From Pedobacter sp. (lineage in GTDB: Bacteria; Bacteroidota; Bacteroidia; Sphingobacteriales; Sphingobacteriaceae): 51,861 nt of DNA. The stretch's first letter is position 1, and each line of letters opens with the position of its first letter. The notes under the pieces were generated by a model. The model ran no database searches, was not told where the DNA came from, and saw only the letters and a program-made list of their open reading frames with translations. The translations under genes and the position numbers were made by a program. The stretch spans positions 1 through 51,861 of the forward strand of contig JAVHXV010000013.1 in assembly GCA_031119475.1 (NCBI GenBank), given 5' to 3'. Below are positions 36,901 through 44,048 of this stretch, in pieces.

Positions 36901-37090
36901 CAAAAATTCCATTCGCGTCGGTATTGGTAGAGATGGTGGTGTTCTTGATGTTGATCGAAACGCCCGCAAGTCCAATCCCGTCTTCATCGCTTACCTTTCC
37001 GGTCAATCTTTTACTTTGGGCAAAGGCTGCTGAAAAGGAAAATAGACAAACAACTATGGCCAATAAATTAAAAGTAAGTTTATTCAGCAT
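33917..37090 (-). CDS. susC: SusC/RagA-family TonB-linked outer membrane transporter
   Basis: A 1057-residue outer membrane protein, first gene of the mannan operon. After the signal peptide (cleavage near AFAQ-S) are a carboxypeptidase-regulatory-like domain (about 28-115, TGKVSDEDGIGLAGVSINIKNT), the SusC-type plug with VVIVGYGTTRRRDLTGSV and RIRGSNSFLGGTEPLYVIDGIPF, and a long beta-barrel. It would take up manno-oligosaccharides using TonB energy. There is no STN domain, consistent with control by the neighbouring AraC regulator rather than by a sigma/FecR pair. Confidence 0.96.
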   Translation of the reverse strand: MLNKLTFNLLAIVVCLFSFSAAFAQSKRLTGKVSDEDGIGLAGVSINIKNTTISTNTDANGIFAIMAPENAKTIVFSYLGTTPQELSIGNQTSFAVTLKTKSTNLNDVVIVGYGTTRRRDLTGSVARISGEDLNRDAPTNVLQALQGKIAGVSVTQSDGAPGAALSIRIRGSNSFLGGTEPLYVIDGIPFNNNSSGATPASIGDDEKATLNALSFLNPSDIETIDILKDASATAIYGSRGANGVVLITTKKGRAGKDRITVNATFGQSEVTKPLDVLSPKEYAEYQNLAYANSNKYTGTTYLLPYPGGPLPDPLNPGNTYYAKGPQDYADSKNNWQDKIFRQGFSQNHTVNISGGSELGNHSISIGYLNQKGTISNSDYNRLNLGLNLNRNISKTFRFGTSTNVANSVTNGVKTGTDKSDAASAGVIRAAITFPATISESLSYDGVGDAFITNPSIYVNDVLNRVKSININSSNYMEATFLKDFKFRQNVGFNYASGIRDQYYPRTVYEGFAVKGWGLKSDNVWSSATAESILSYSKKLDRHQFNVVGGATFERTNGSTKRSEAKTFPNDALENENLAAGEVILPNITNRYQSTLISFLGRAQYNFDDRYNLEGSYRQDGSSKFGKNNKWAGFYSIGAGWTISNENFMKSIKSISQLKIAFSYGTSGNQGIGSYASLAKLSVYNYPFGGSVQTGLANDLYAGPANEKLKWETTSAYNLSLNLGLFKDRLSISAEVYKKTTDNLLQNLIIPSSSGFQTQLVNSGSVENKGLEGSITGIIFKNKNFEWTSNFNIAFNRNKIISLGPDVTEQYGRNISTGDAPFIQTVGKPIGALYGYVEDGYYDNEAEVRSDPAYSGLGDAIILRTIGEIKYKNFDADPTSIAQTDRTFIGDVNPDYTFNVNNNFRYKRFDLGINIYSVQGNDVINMNTRFNGNLGTNKNITQEMLDGAWAQGKDNSNATGPKVIRQFFRNQLFSRRFVEDGSFVRIKNITLGYMVPVKSTIISNLKVSLGVNNLYTFTKYSGYDPEVNSYGDNPALFGVDLGGYPNSRTYNLSLRCNF

Positions 37091-37112
37091 AAGGTTTTTA
37101 TTTGGTTCAGTT

Positions 37113-37120
37113 CAAAAGTA
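37113..37120 (-). promoter_or_regulatory. Candidate -7 box of the mannan operon
   Basis: On the minus strand the sequence is TACTTTTG, an exact TAnnTTTG match, ending 22 bases before the susC start codon. No TTTG is found at the -33 position; instead a candidate operator overlaps that region, as expected for an activator-dependent promoter. Confidence 0.55.
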
Positions 37121-37140
37121 GTATTCAATATCATGCACTA

Positions 37141-37163
37141 AATAATACTTTTTTATCCATTTA
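37141..37163. promoter_or_regulatory. Candidate AraC operator, copy 1
   Basis: Contains TTTTATCCATTTA (37151-37163), repeated exactly at 37281-37293, 130 bases away. Over 23 bases the two sites agree at 19 positions. This copy lies 21 bases upstream of the susC -7 box, where an AraC-type activator would bind. Confidence 0.5.
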
Positions 37164-37270
37164 TAATATTTTTCAGACTTCATTGACAAGATATGTGGAA
37201 TGAATGCTACCTTGGTTTAGCTTTAGGGTTTTTGAAGTGCTATAATTAACCGTAAAGTTATTTTTTTATT

Positions 37271-37293
37271 GATGATATTATTTTATCCATTTA
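37271..37293. promoter_or_regulatory. Candidate AraC operator, copy 2
   Basis: Second copy of the repeat, ending 24 bases before the GTG start of the AraC regulator. It could serve autoregulation. The whole divergent gap (227 bases) is AT-rich. Confidence 0.5.
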
Positions 37294-37317
37294 GTTGATA
37301 TTATTTATTCAAAACCT

Positions 37318-38193
37318 GTGCATTTAAATATCATAAAAGAAATTACGCCCTTAACGAACAGTGATTGTTTCACGATTTTTGAGCGTAAGAAACAAGATTT
37401 CGATTTCCCCTTGCATTACCATGAGGAGATGGAACTGAATTTTATTTCCAATGCAAGTGGCGCAAGGCGCGTGGTGGGCGATCACATTGAGGAGATTGGA
37501 GATATCGAACTGGTGCTGGTCGGATCCAACCTTCCCCACGTGTGGGAAACCCATAAGGTTAGTGGAAAGGAAATCCATGAGGTAACCATCCAGTTTCACA
37601 AAGATCTCTTCGACGAAAAGTTTCTCCGCCGTAACCAGATGCGTGTAATCCGCGAGATGTTCGAAAAATCGAAATGCGGAATCCTATTTTCAAAGGAAAC
37701 AGCCCAGCTCATTGGCCCGCGACTGGTCAGGCTGAACAAAAAGCATGGCTTTGATTCGGTACTCGAACTGATGTCCATCCTCCATGACCTTTCGACATCG
37801 AGAAACATGCGCACCTTATCCGACTCGACCTTTAGCAATGCCGAATTTTCATACAACAGCCGAAGGGTGGAGAAGGTAATGGAGTATATCAATGTCAATT
37901 TCGATAAACAGGTTAGCTTGGCCGAAGTCTCCCGGATTGCGAACATGACCGAAGTCTCGTTTAGCCGGTTCTTTAAGAGCAGAACGGGGATCAGTTTTAT
38001 CGATAGCCTGATCGAAATCCGCCTCGGTCATGCCTCGCGCAAGTTGATCGACACCACAGAGGCCATTTCTGAAGTGGCCTACAACTGTGGCTTTAATAAC
38101 ATTTCGAATTTTAACAGGATCTTTAAAAAGAAGAAAGGCTGTACGCCGAAAGAATTTAGGGACAATCTTTCTGGACACCGTGTATTTGTATAA
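37318..38193 (+). CDS. AraC-family transcriptional regulator
   Basis: A 291-residue regulator. The N-terminal cupin-like ligand domain shows FDFPLHYHEEMELNFI. The C-terminal AraC DNA-binding domain (about 190-285) holds two helix-turn-helix units, VSLAEVSRIANMTEVSFSRFFKSRTG and AISEVAYNCGFNNISNFNRIFKKKKGCTPKEFR. The start is a GTG; no in-frame ATG exists between it and the upstream stop that keeps the cupin intact. It is divergent from the SusC operon and begins a four-gene operon with three hydrolases, so it is the likely mannan-responsive activator of both. Confidence 0.92.
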   Translation: MHLNIIKEITPLTNSDCFTIFERKKQDFDFPLHYHEEMELNFISNASGARRVVGDHIEEIGDIELVLVGSNLPHVWETHKVSGKEIHEVTIQFHKDLFDEKFLRRNQMRVIREMFEKSKCGILFSKETAQLIGPRLVRLNKKHGFDSVLELMSILHDLSTSRNMRTLSDSTFSNAEFSYNSRRVEKVMEYINVNFDKQVSLAEVSRIANMTEVSFSRFFKSRTGISFIDSLIEIRLGHASRKLIDTTEAISEVAYNCGFNNISNFNRIFKKKKGCTPKEFRDNLSGHRVFV

Positions 38194-38194
38194 A

Positions 38195-39256
38195 ATGAAT
38201 AATATTTTCTTTTTTGCCCTACTTTTAGGATTATTTGGACAAAGCTGCGCCAAAAGCGAAGGCAAATTTTATAGGGCCGACCATAAGTACGTGACCTATG
38301 TGGGCCGGGTAGATGCCGGTCAGCCCAGATTTTGGGCCTCGGGTGCCTATGTGGTCATAAATTTTAGTGGGAGCGAGTTTAGGGCGAGCATCAACGACGA
38401 AAATCGTTATGGAACGGTCTTGAATTACCTCGAGGTCCAAGTTGATGATCAGCCGGCCTACCGCATCAAACTTGGCAGAAAAACGAACGACCTTGTGTTG
38501 GCCAGTAAATTGTCAAAAGGGAAACACCGCATCATCATCTGTAAGAATACCGAAGGCGAAAATGGCTACATCGAATTTGTGGGATTTAACTGTGAGGCAT
38601 TGCTTCCCCCATCGCCCTTACCGAAAAGGAAAATGGAATTTATAGGCGATTCGATTACCTGTGGTTTCGGTGCCGATGAAAGTGATCACAGCTGTGGAGA
38701 TAAAAATGCCAACTGGTACGATCAGCACAATGCCTGGTTCGCCTATGGCCCACTTACGGCCCGAAAATTGGATGCACAATGGCATCTGACCTCGGTTTCG
38801 GGAATTGGACTGGTCCACAGTTGTTGCGAAAAGAAAATCCTGATGCCCGAGGTTTACGATAAGGTTAATTTATCGGAAAATAAGATCGATTGGGATTTCC
38901 AGAAATACCAGCCCGATGTGGTTACCGTTTGTCTGGGGCAAAATGATGGGGTACAGGATTCGGTCAAATTTTGTGGAGCGTATGTTGCTTTCGCCCAAAA
39001 ATTGCGAGATCATTACCCTAAGGCAAAGCTGATTTTTTTATCGAGCCCCATGGCCGATGCCACCTTGAAGGCCGCGCTCGTCAAATACATCACGGCAGTT
39101 AAGCAGGAGCTGAACAGGACAGGAGAATACAATTTAGGCAGCTATTTCTTCTCCAAGCAATCGCACTTAGGCTGCGGCAGCCATCCCTCCCTGACAGAGC
39201 AACGGGAAATTTCGAACGAATTAACCGCCTATGTTAAACAATTAATGCACTGGTGA
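38195..39256 (+). CDS. CE2-like carbohydrate O-acetylesterase (SGNH) lipoprotein
   Basis: About 353 residues from ATG 38195, 1 base after the AraC stop; the longer in-frame reading overlaps araC and is rejected. The N-terminus has a lipobox (LFGQSC, Cys18). A jelly-roll N-terminal domain (about 30-135, VGRVDAGQPRFWASGAYVVINFSGS) precedes the SGNH hydrolase domain with EFIGDSITCGFGA, CLGQNDG and the catalytic-His region CGSHPSLTEQ. This two-domain order is that of CE2 acetylesterases, which remove O-acetyl groups from mannan, glucomannan or xylan. It overlaps the next gene by 4 bases. Confidence 0.87.
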   Translation: MNNIFFFALLLGLFGQSCAKSEGKFYRADHKYVTYVGRVDAGQPRFWASGAYVVINFSGSEFRASINDENRYGTVLNYLEVQVDDQPAYRIKLGRKTNDLVLASKLSKGKHRIIICKNTEGENGYIEFVGFNCEALLPPSPLPKRKMEFIGDSITCGFGADESDHSCGDKNANWYDQHNAWFAYGPLTARKLDAQWHLTSVSGIGLVHSCCEKKILMPEVYDKVNLSENKIDWDFQKYQPDVVTVCLGQNDGVQDSVKFCGAYVAFAQKLRDHYPKAKLIFLSSPMADATLKAALVKYITAVKQELNRTGEYNLGSYFFSKQSHLGCGSHPSLTEQREISNELTAYVKQLMHW

Positions 39257-40479
39257 TGATCAAAAAGAAGATTGTAATATATCAGATTATCCTGATGTTT
39301 TTAATGGTCAATTTTGGCCAGTTGAAAGCACAGGAACTTTATAAAATGCGCGATAGCGTTAAATCAAGGCTCATCAGTTTTGAAAATACGAGTGGAGCTG
39401 CCGGAAATGGGGGCCGTGAGAACAATGGCGCCAAGGGCCATGCCACCGAAACAATTTTACCAGGGGCTACCCGGACGCTTGTAGACTTTGGTGGTACGGG
39501 CATTGTGCAGCGCATCTGGTGCACCATTAGCGAAAGAAGCCCTGAAGTTTTGCGCGCCATCCGCTTGCAGATTTTTTGGGAGGGCGAAGCGAAGCCTGCG
39601 GTCGACGTGCCCTTTGGCGATTTCTTCGGGATCGGCCTAGGTCAAAAACGGCCTTTCGAATCGGCATTATTTAGCGACCCTGAAGGCAAATCTTTCAACT
39701 GTTTTATTCCGATGCCATTCCGTAGGCACGTAAAAATCCTTTTCGTAAATGAAAGCAAGCTCAACATTAATCTTTTTTACGATGTGGCCATCCTAACCAC
39801 GCCTCCACACCTAGAGAACGTACTTTATTTCCATGCCTATTGGAATAGAAAAACTTTCAGTGAACTGGGGCGCGATTTTGAAATCTTGCCAGAGGTAAAA
39901 GGTAAAGGCAGGTTTTTGGGTGCAAATATTGGCATACAGACTGATTCACGCTATCAGGGCACCTGGTGGGGCGAAGGCGAAGTAAAGATGTTCATTGATG
40001 GCGACGAAAAATTTCCGACCATTAACGGCACCGGAACAGAAGACTATGTAGGTGCTGCTTGGGGATTGGGTACATTTAACCACCAGTATCAGGGCTGCCT
40101 GATTGCCGACCAGCAAAGCGGATGTTATGCATTTTACAGGTACCATGTTCCCGATGAGATTTATTTCGGGCAGCGCATTAAGGTAACCCTCCAGGAGCTG
40201 GGCGGAACCAGTCTGGAAATGGCAAGAGAGCTTTACCAAAAAGGGGTGAACATGAAGCCCGTGATCGCCAACTCAAAAACGGGATACCTCAAATTGAACC
40301 AAATGGAAAAGGCGCCTGTCATTACCGATGAACAGTTTAGGCCTGGAGGTGTACTTTTTTATCGGGTAGATGATTATTCGGCTACCAGTTATTTTTATTT
40401 GGATAAACCTACGCATGATTTGCCTATTTTGCAGCCACTTTCAGTTCGGACCGCTCACCTTAAAACCTTAAATAAATGA
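39253..40479 (+). CDS. GH172-family glycosidase (DUF2961)
   Basis: A 408-residue exported protein with signal peptide ending near LKAQ. It is a DUF2961 protein, the family now called GH172, whose known members act on alpha-D-arabinofuranosides or difructose dianhydride. Family blocks seen are RIWCTISERSPEVLRAIRLQIFWEGEAKPAVDVPFGDFFG, FNCFIPMPFRR and INGTGTEDYVGAAWG. It overlaps both neighbours by 4 bases, so it is translationally coupled to two esterases. Neither known GH172 activity is an obvious step in mannan breakdown. Confidence 0.87.
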   Translation: MMIKKKIVIYQIILMFLMVNFGQLKAQELYKMRDSVKSRLISFENTSGAAGNGGRENNGAKGHATETILPGATRTLVDFGGTGIVQRIWCTISERSPEVLRAIRLQIFWEGEAKPAVDVPFGDFFGIGLGQKRPFESALFSDPEGKSFNCFIPMPFRRHVKILFVNESKLNINLFYDVAILTTPPHLENVLYFHAYWNRKTFSELGRDFEILPEVKGKGRFLGANIGIQTDSRYQGTWWGEGEVKMFIDGDEKFPTINGTGTEDYVGAAWGLGTFNHQYQGCLIADQQSGCYAFYRYHVPDEIYFGQRIKVTLQELGGTSLEMARELYQKGVNMKPVIANSKTGYLKLNQMEKAPVITDEQFRPGGVLFYRVDDYSATSYFYLDKPTHDLPILQPLSVRTAHLKTLNK

Positions 40480-41126
40480 AGAAGCTTTTTTTCGTATTGT
40501 TGATCATCGGCTCTTTTGTTGCCGCAAAAGCACAAAAGGCAGATCCTTTCCTTCCTGAAATCAAAAACTTTAAAAAACAGGACAGTCTCCAGTTTCCGCC
40601 AAAGAATGCGGTGCTTTTTATCGGCAGTTCTACCTTTACCAAATGGAAGGACGCCCAAAAATATTTTCCAGGGCATGTCATCGTCAATAGGGGGTTTGGT
40701 GGTTCATCGCTTCCAAATGTCATTGATCATGTGGGCGATGTGGTCTTTCCTTATGCACCCAAACAGGTAGTGATCTATTGCGGCGAAAATGATTTTGGTG
40801 GTGGCGCATCCGTTGATGAAGTGGTCAGTCGGGCAAAAAAACTGATCGATACGATCCGAAGCCAATATCCAAAGGTCTATATTGCATACATTTCGATCAA
40901 GCCAAGCCCATCAAGGGTAAAATATCTCCCAATGATGAAAGAAGCCAACCAAAAGATCGAGGCCCTGGTCAAAGGACTAAAACGCGCAGTTTTTATCAAT
41001 ACGGCAGATTCCATGTATGACGCTGATGGAACGATCAAAAAAGATATTTTCCTTTCGGACAACCTCCACATGAATGCGAAGGGGTATGAAATCTGGAAAG
41101 GGATTATGGAGCCTTATTTGAGGTAA
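40476..41126 (+). CDS. SGNH/GDSL-family hydrolase
   Basis: A 216-residue exported esterase (signal peptide ending AKAQ). The four SGNH blocks are visible: FIGSSTFTKW (catalytic Ser), NRGFGGS, GENDFGGG and DNLHMNAKGY (Asp-x-x-His). It is a single-domain GDSL lipase/acetylhydrolase-like enzyme, last in the AraC operon, and probably a second glycan deacetylase. Confidence 0.88.
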   Translation: MKKLFFVLLIIGSFVAAKAQKADPFLPEIKNFKKQDSLQFPPKNAVLFIGSSTFTKWKDAQKYFPGHVIVNRGFGGSSLPNVIDHVGDVVFPYAPKQVVIYCGENDFGGGASVDEVVSRAKKLIDTIRSQYPKVYIAYISIKPSPSRVKYLPMMKEANQKIEALVKGLKRAVFINTADSMYDADGTIKKDIFLSDNLHMNAKGYEIWKGIMEPYLR

Positions 41127-41135
41127 TAGCATGGG

Positions 41136-41240
41136 GCACAGCGCAAAGCGCGATGCGAAAAGACTAAAGCTATTCCATGACGCCCCGCGCTCATCGCTCT
41201 CCCCCCCCCTGCGCTTACCGCTCTGCGCTTTGCGCTAATC
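41136..41240. repeat. Heptamer repeat array G with strand switch (15 units)
   Basis: From 41136 the sequence reads in 15 exact 7-base steps. The first units are GCACAGC, GCAAAGC and GCGATGC; after degenerate middle units the last are GCTCTGC, GCTTTGC and GCTAATC. GCGCAAAGCGC (41141-41151) is the exact reverse complement of GCGCTTTGCGC (41225-41235). A run of nine C residues lies in the middle. It begins 9 bases after the upstream stop codon. Confidence 0.8.
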
Positions 41241-41258
41241 AAAAATTTTCTATTTTTG
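41229..41258 (+). promoter_or_regulatory. Bacteroidota promoter with -33 inside array G
   Basis: TTTG (41229-41232), 18 bases, then TATTTTTG (41251-41258): a full match to the TTTG-N17-21-TAnnTTTG consensus. The -33 lies within a GCTTTGC repeat unit. The next GTG start is only 4 bases after the -7 box, so the transcript may be leaderless. Confidence 0.6.
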
Positions 41259-41262
41259 GGTC

Positions 41263-41574
41263 GTGAAAATCATCGGCCTGCTATATTTTATATTCGTGAT
41301 CGCACTCTCCATTGTTCCCTGTAGTGATGGGACAGAAGGGGAGCATGCGGCCGCGAGCAAGTTCGAAAAAGTAAACCCCTGTGCCGATGGTCCTGCCGAA
41401 AGCTGTGCAGCCCTTTGCCTATGCCAGTGCTGTGGCCAAAGCATAATCCTTGGTGCTTTTTCAGATTTTCAGCGACTTAATCCATCAGCGCTGACGGTAG
41501 TGGTCGTCTTTCCGCTACATCTTCATACTACCACCCATCTTCATCAGATCTGGGAGCCTCCAAAATCGGCTTAA
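41263..41574 (+). CDS. Small exported Cys-rich protein (DUF6660-like)
   Basis: A 103-residue protein from a GTG start. A hydrophobic signal segment (IIGLLYFIFVIALSIVPC) is followed by a cluster of cysteines, CADGPAESCAALCLCQCCG, and a C-terminal segment rich in His (HLHTTTHLHQ). Such short Cys/His proteins are found next to TonB receptors in Bacteroidota and resemble the DUF6660 family; I am recognising this by pattern only. The metal-binding look and the TonB receptor 268 bases downstream suggest a role in metal uptake or sensing. The GTG start is uncertain. Confidence 0.65.
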   Translation: MKIIGLLYFIFVIALSIVPCSDGTEGEHAAASKFEKVNPCADGPAESCAALCLCQCCGQSIILGAFSDFQRLNPSALTVVVVFPLHLHTTTHLHQIWEPPKSA

Positions 41575-41634
41575 TTTTATAACCAAATCCTTTTTTGTCG
41601 GGATAAGATCAATCTTTCAAGCGTGCTGCCAGCG

Positions 41635-41755
41635 CTCGGCCTCAACGAACGGTATACTCGGCCTGAACGAACGGTAAACGAAGCCAGTTTTTCGGCAAAA
41701 CCGACATAAAACGACAAATCGGAACAAAAGCGACAAAATGCGACAAAAGCGACAT
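41635..41755. repeat. 22-base direct repeat and CGACAAAA repeat island
   Basis: CTCGGCCT followed by C or G and then AACGAACGGTA occurs at 41635-41654 and 41657-41676 (19 of 20 identical, period 22). From about 41700 the words ACCGACAT, ACGACAAA, GCGACAAAA, GCGACAAAA and GCGACAT follow at short intervals. The island lies in the leader region of the TonB receptor. Confidence 0.6.
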
Positions 41756-41797
41756 GACGATGATCTTCGCCGTGCAATTTTGTCCTTTCAGTTTTGA

Positions 41798-41826
41798 TTT
41801 GGCCCGACCAGATCAACATATTTTTA
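41798..41826 (+). promoter_or_regulatory. Candidate promoter of the TonB receptor
   Basis: TTTG (41798-41801), 17 bases, TATTTTTA (41819-41826): seven of eight -7 positions match. The ATG follows 16 bases later. Confidence 0.45.
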
Positions 41827-41842
41827 ATCTTATCATTTTAAC

Positions 41843-44011
41843 ATGAAATATATTTTATTGCCGATCGTGGCAATTTTGATCACGACCTCGCTGTGGGCAC
41901 AACAGCAATGGAAGGCGCAGGTCTTAGATCAGGAGACCAAAAAGCCTTTGCCACAGGTAACCGTTAGCCTTTCCGGGCTTTCCATCACTGGCATTACCGA
42001 TGAGCAGGGCAATGTAAAGCTCGACAACATTCCAAGCGGAAACCAGCGTCTTGTTTTTAAATTGATCGGCTATGCCGAAAAAGAAATCAGTCTTGCTTTT
42101 CCATACCCACAGCAAGAAGCCTATCAGGTATTTTTAACACCTGAAAACGAAGAATTGGAAACCGTTACCATTGCTTCGACCCGCAGTTCGAGAAGCATTG
42201 AAAATATTCCGACAAGGGTAGAATTCATCGCCGGCGAAGAGTTGGAAGAAAAGGCCAATATGAAGCCGGGCGATATCAGGATGGTGCTGAGCGAAAGTAC
42301 GGGCATCCAGACACAGCAGACTTCTGCCATTTCCGCCAATGCGGCAATCAGGATCCAGGGACTGGATGGACGCTATACCCAATTGTTAAAAGATGGCTTC
42401 CCGCTCTATGCTGGGGCTGCAAGTGGCTTGGGCCTGCTGCAGATTGCTCCGCTAGACCTGAAGCAGATCGAATTGATCAAAGGCTCTGCATCAACCTTGT
42501 ACGGTGGAGGGGCTATCGCCGGATTGGTTAACCTCATCTCCAAAACACCAAAACAGGAAAGGGAGCTCAACTTCCATCTGGATGCAACAGACGCGCTTGG
42601 CCTGAGTGTTAACGGCTACTACGCAAAGCGGAATGATCGGATCGGGACGACATTGTTTGCGGCCTATCAGCGCAACAGTGCCTATGATCCTGCAGGAATT
42701 GACCTGTCTGCCATTCCCCAATCGACAAAGATTACCTTTAACCCCAAGCTTTTCCTCTACCCAACAGCGCAGACCACTTTGACAATTGGTATAGATGGAA
42801 CTTTCGAGGACAGGACTGGAGGAGATATCCATTACATTAAAGGCGATGCAGATGCGCTGCACAGTTATTTCGAACAGAACAAGACCAAAAGGGTTAGTAG
42901 CCAGCTTTCGGCAATCCATCAATTGGATAACCGACGCCGATTGCTGTTCAAAAATAGTTTCAGCTACTTTGAACGCGAACTACAAAGTCCCGGCTATATT
43001 TTTGATGGGACACAATATGCAAGTTTCACAGAGGTCAACTACACTGATCAAACTGAGGATCGCGAGTGGACGATCGGGCTGAATGCCTATAGCGACAGGT
43101 TTAGGGAAAAACAGGCGGCCACCTCTTTTTTGCGCAGTTATACCCAGGTTACATGGGGTGCTTTTATCCAAAACCTATGGAAAATAAAGGATTGGTTCCA
43201 TTTGGAAACAGGTTTGCGGAGCGATCGTGTACGGGATTATGGATTTGTATTTTTGCCCAGGGTATCTGTGTTGCTCAAACTCAATAAGCAATTCAATTCG
43301 CGCTTGGGTGGTGGATTGGGCTACAAGACCCCAACTATTTTTACCGAAGAAAGTGAACGGCTCCAGTACCGAAATGTAATGCCGATCGACCCAGAGAATA
43401 ACCGACTGGAAAAAAGCTATGGCGCCAATTGGGATGTGAATTATAGCACTGCGCTGTTCAACACCATTTCGTTAACCGCCAACCAATTGTTCTTTTATAC
43501 CAGGTTAACCAATCCGTTGTTATTGGCACCGATGGGTACGTCTTACGCGTTTGTGAATGCTGCAGGAAATTTGAGCAGCAAAGGTATGGAGACCAATGTC
43601 AGGTTGGGCTATGGAGATTTTAAACTGTTTATGGGCTATACCTATACCGATGCGCACCTGCACGTAAACGGGGTAAGAAAAGAAAATCCGCTTACGGCCA
43701 AGCACCGTGTCAATGCGGTATTGATGTATGAGGTCGAAGAAAAATGGAAAATGGGGCTCGAAGCCTATACATTTAGCAAGCAGTTGCTGAACGATGGGAC
43801 TTTTGGAAGAAACTATTTGATCACCGGATTCATGGCCGAAAAACTATGGAAGAGATTTTCTATTTATATCAATTTCGAAAACTTTCTGGATGCCAGGCAG
43901 ACCCAATACGAGCAGATTTACACGGGTAGCATCAGCAATCCGCAATTTAGGGATGTGTATGCTCCCCTTGATGGCTTTGTGGTAAACGGGGGAGTAAAGT
44001 TGAGGTTATAG
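41843..44011 (+). CDS. TonB-dependent outer membrane receptor, small-cargo type
   Basis: A 722-residue receptor with signal peptide ending LWAQ, a carboxypeptidase-regulatory-like domain (about 22-105), a plug (about 110-230, with VLSESTGIQTQ, IRIQGLDGRYTQLLKDGFPL and GSASTLYGGGAIAGLVNLISK) and a beta-barrel ending in the usual aromatic/hydrophobic strand (GGVKLRL). The length and plug are those of siderophore, cobalamin or metal receptors rather than SusC. The upstream Cys-rich protein supports a metal or metal-complex cargo (inference). Confidence 0.9.
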   Translation: MKYILLPIVAILITTSLWAQQQWKAQVLDQETKKPLPQVTVSLSGLSITGITDEQGNVKLDNIPSGNQRLVFKLIGYAEKEISLAFPYPQQEAYQVFLTPENEELETVTIASTRSSRSIENIPTRVEFIAGEELEEKANMKPGDIRMVLSESTGIQTQQTSAISANAAIRIQGLDGRYTQLLKDGFPLYAGAASGLGLLQIAPLDLKQIELIKGSASTLYGGGAIAGLVNLISKTPKQERELNFHLDATDALGLSVNGYYAKRNDRIGTTLFAAYQRNSAYDPAGIDLSAIPQSTKITFNPKLFLYPTAQTTLTIGIDGTFEDRTGGDIHYIKGDADALHSYFEQNKTKRVSSQLSAIHQLDNRRRLLFKNSFSYFERELQSPGYIFDGTQYASFTEVNYTDQTEDREWTIGLNAYSDRFREKQAATSFLRSYTQVTWGAFIQNLWKIKDWFHLETGLRSDRVRDYGFVFLPRVSVLLKLNKQFNSRLGGGLGYKTPTIFTEESERLQYRNVMPIDPENNRLEKSYGANWDVNYSTALFNTISLTANQLFFYTRLTNPLLLAPMGTSYAFVNAAGNLSSKGMETNVRLGYGDFKLFMGYTYTDAHLHVNGVRKENPLTAKHRVNAVLMYEVEEKWKMGLEAYTFSKQLLNDGTFGRNYLITGFMAEKLWKRFSIYINFENFLDARQTQYEQIYTGSISNPQFRDVYAPLDGFVVNGGVKLRL

Positions 44012-44048
44012 CAGGAAATGGATGGCCGCTTGGTGTCATGAGGTCGAA

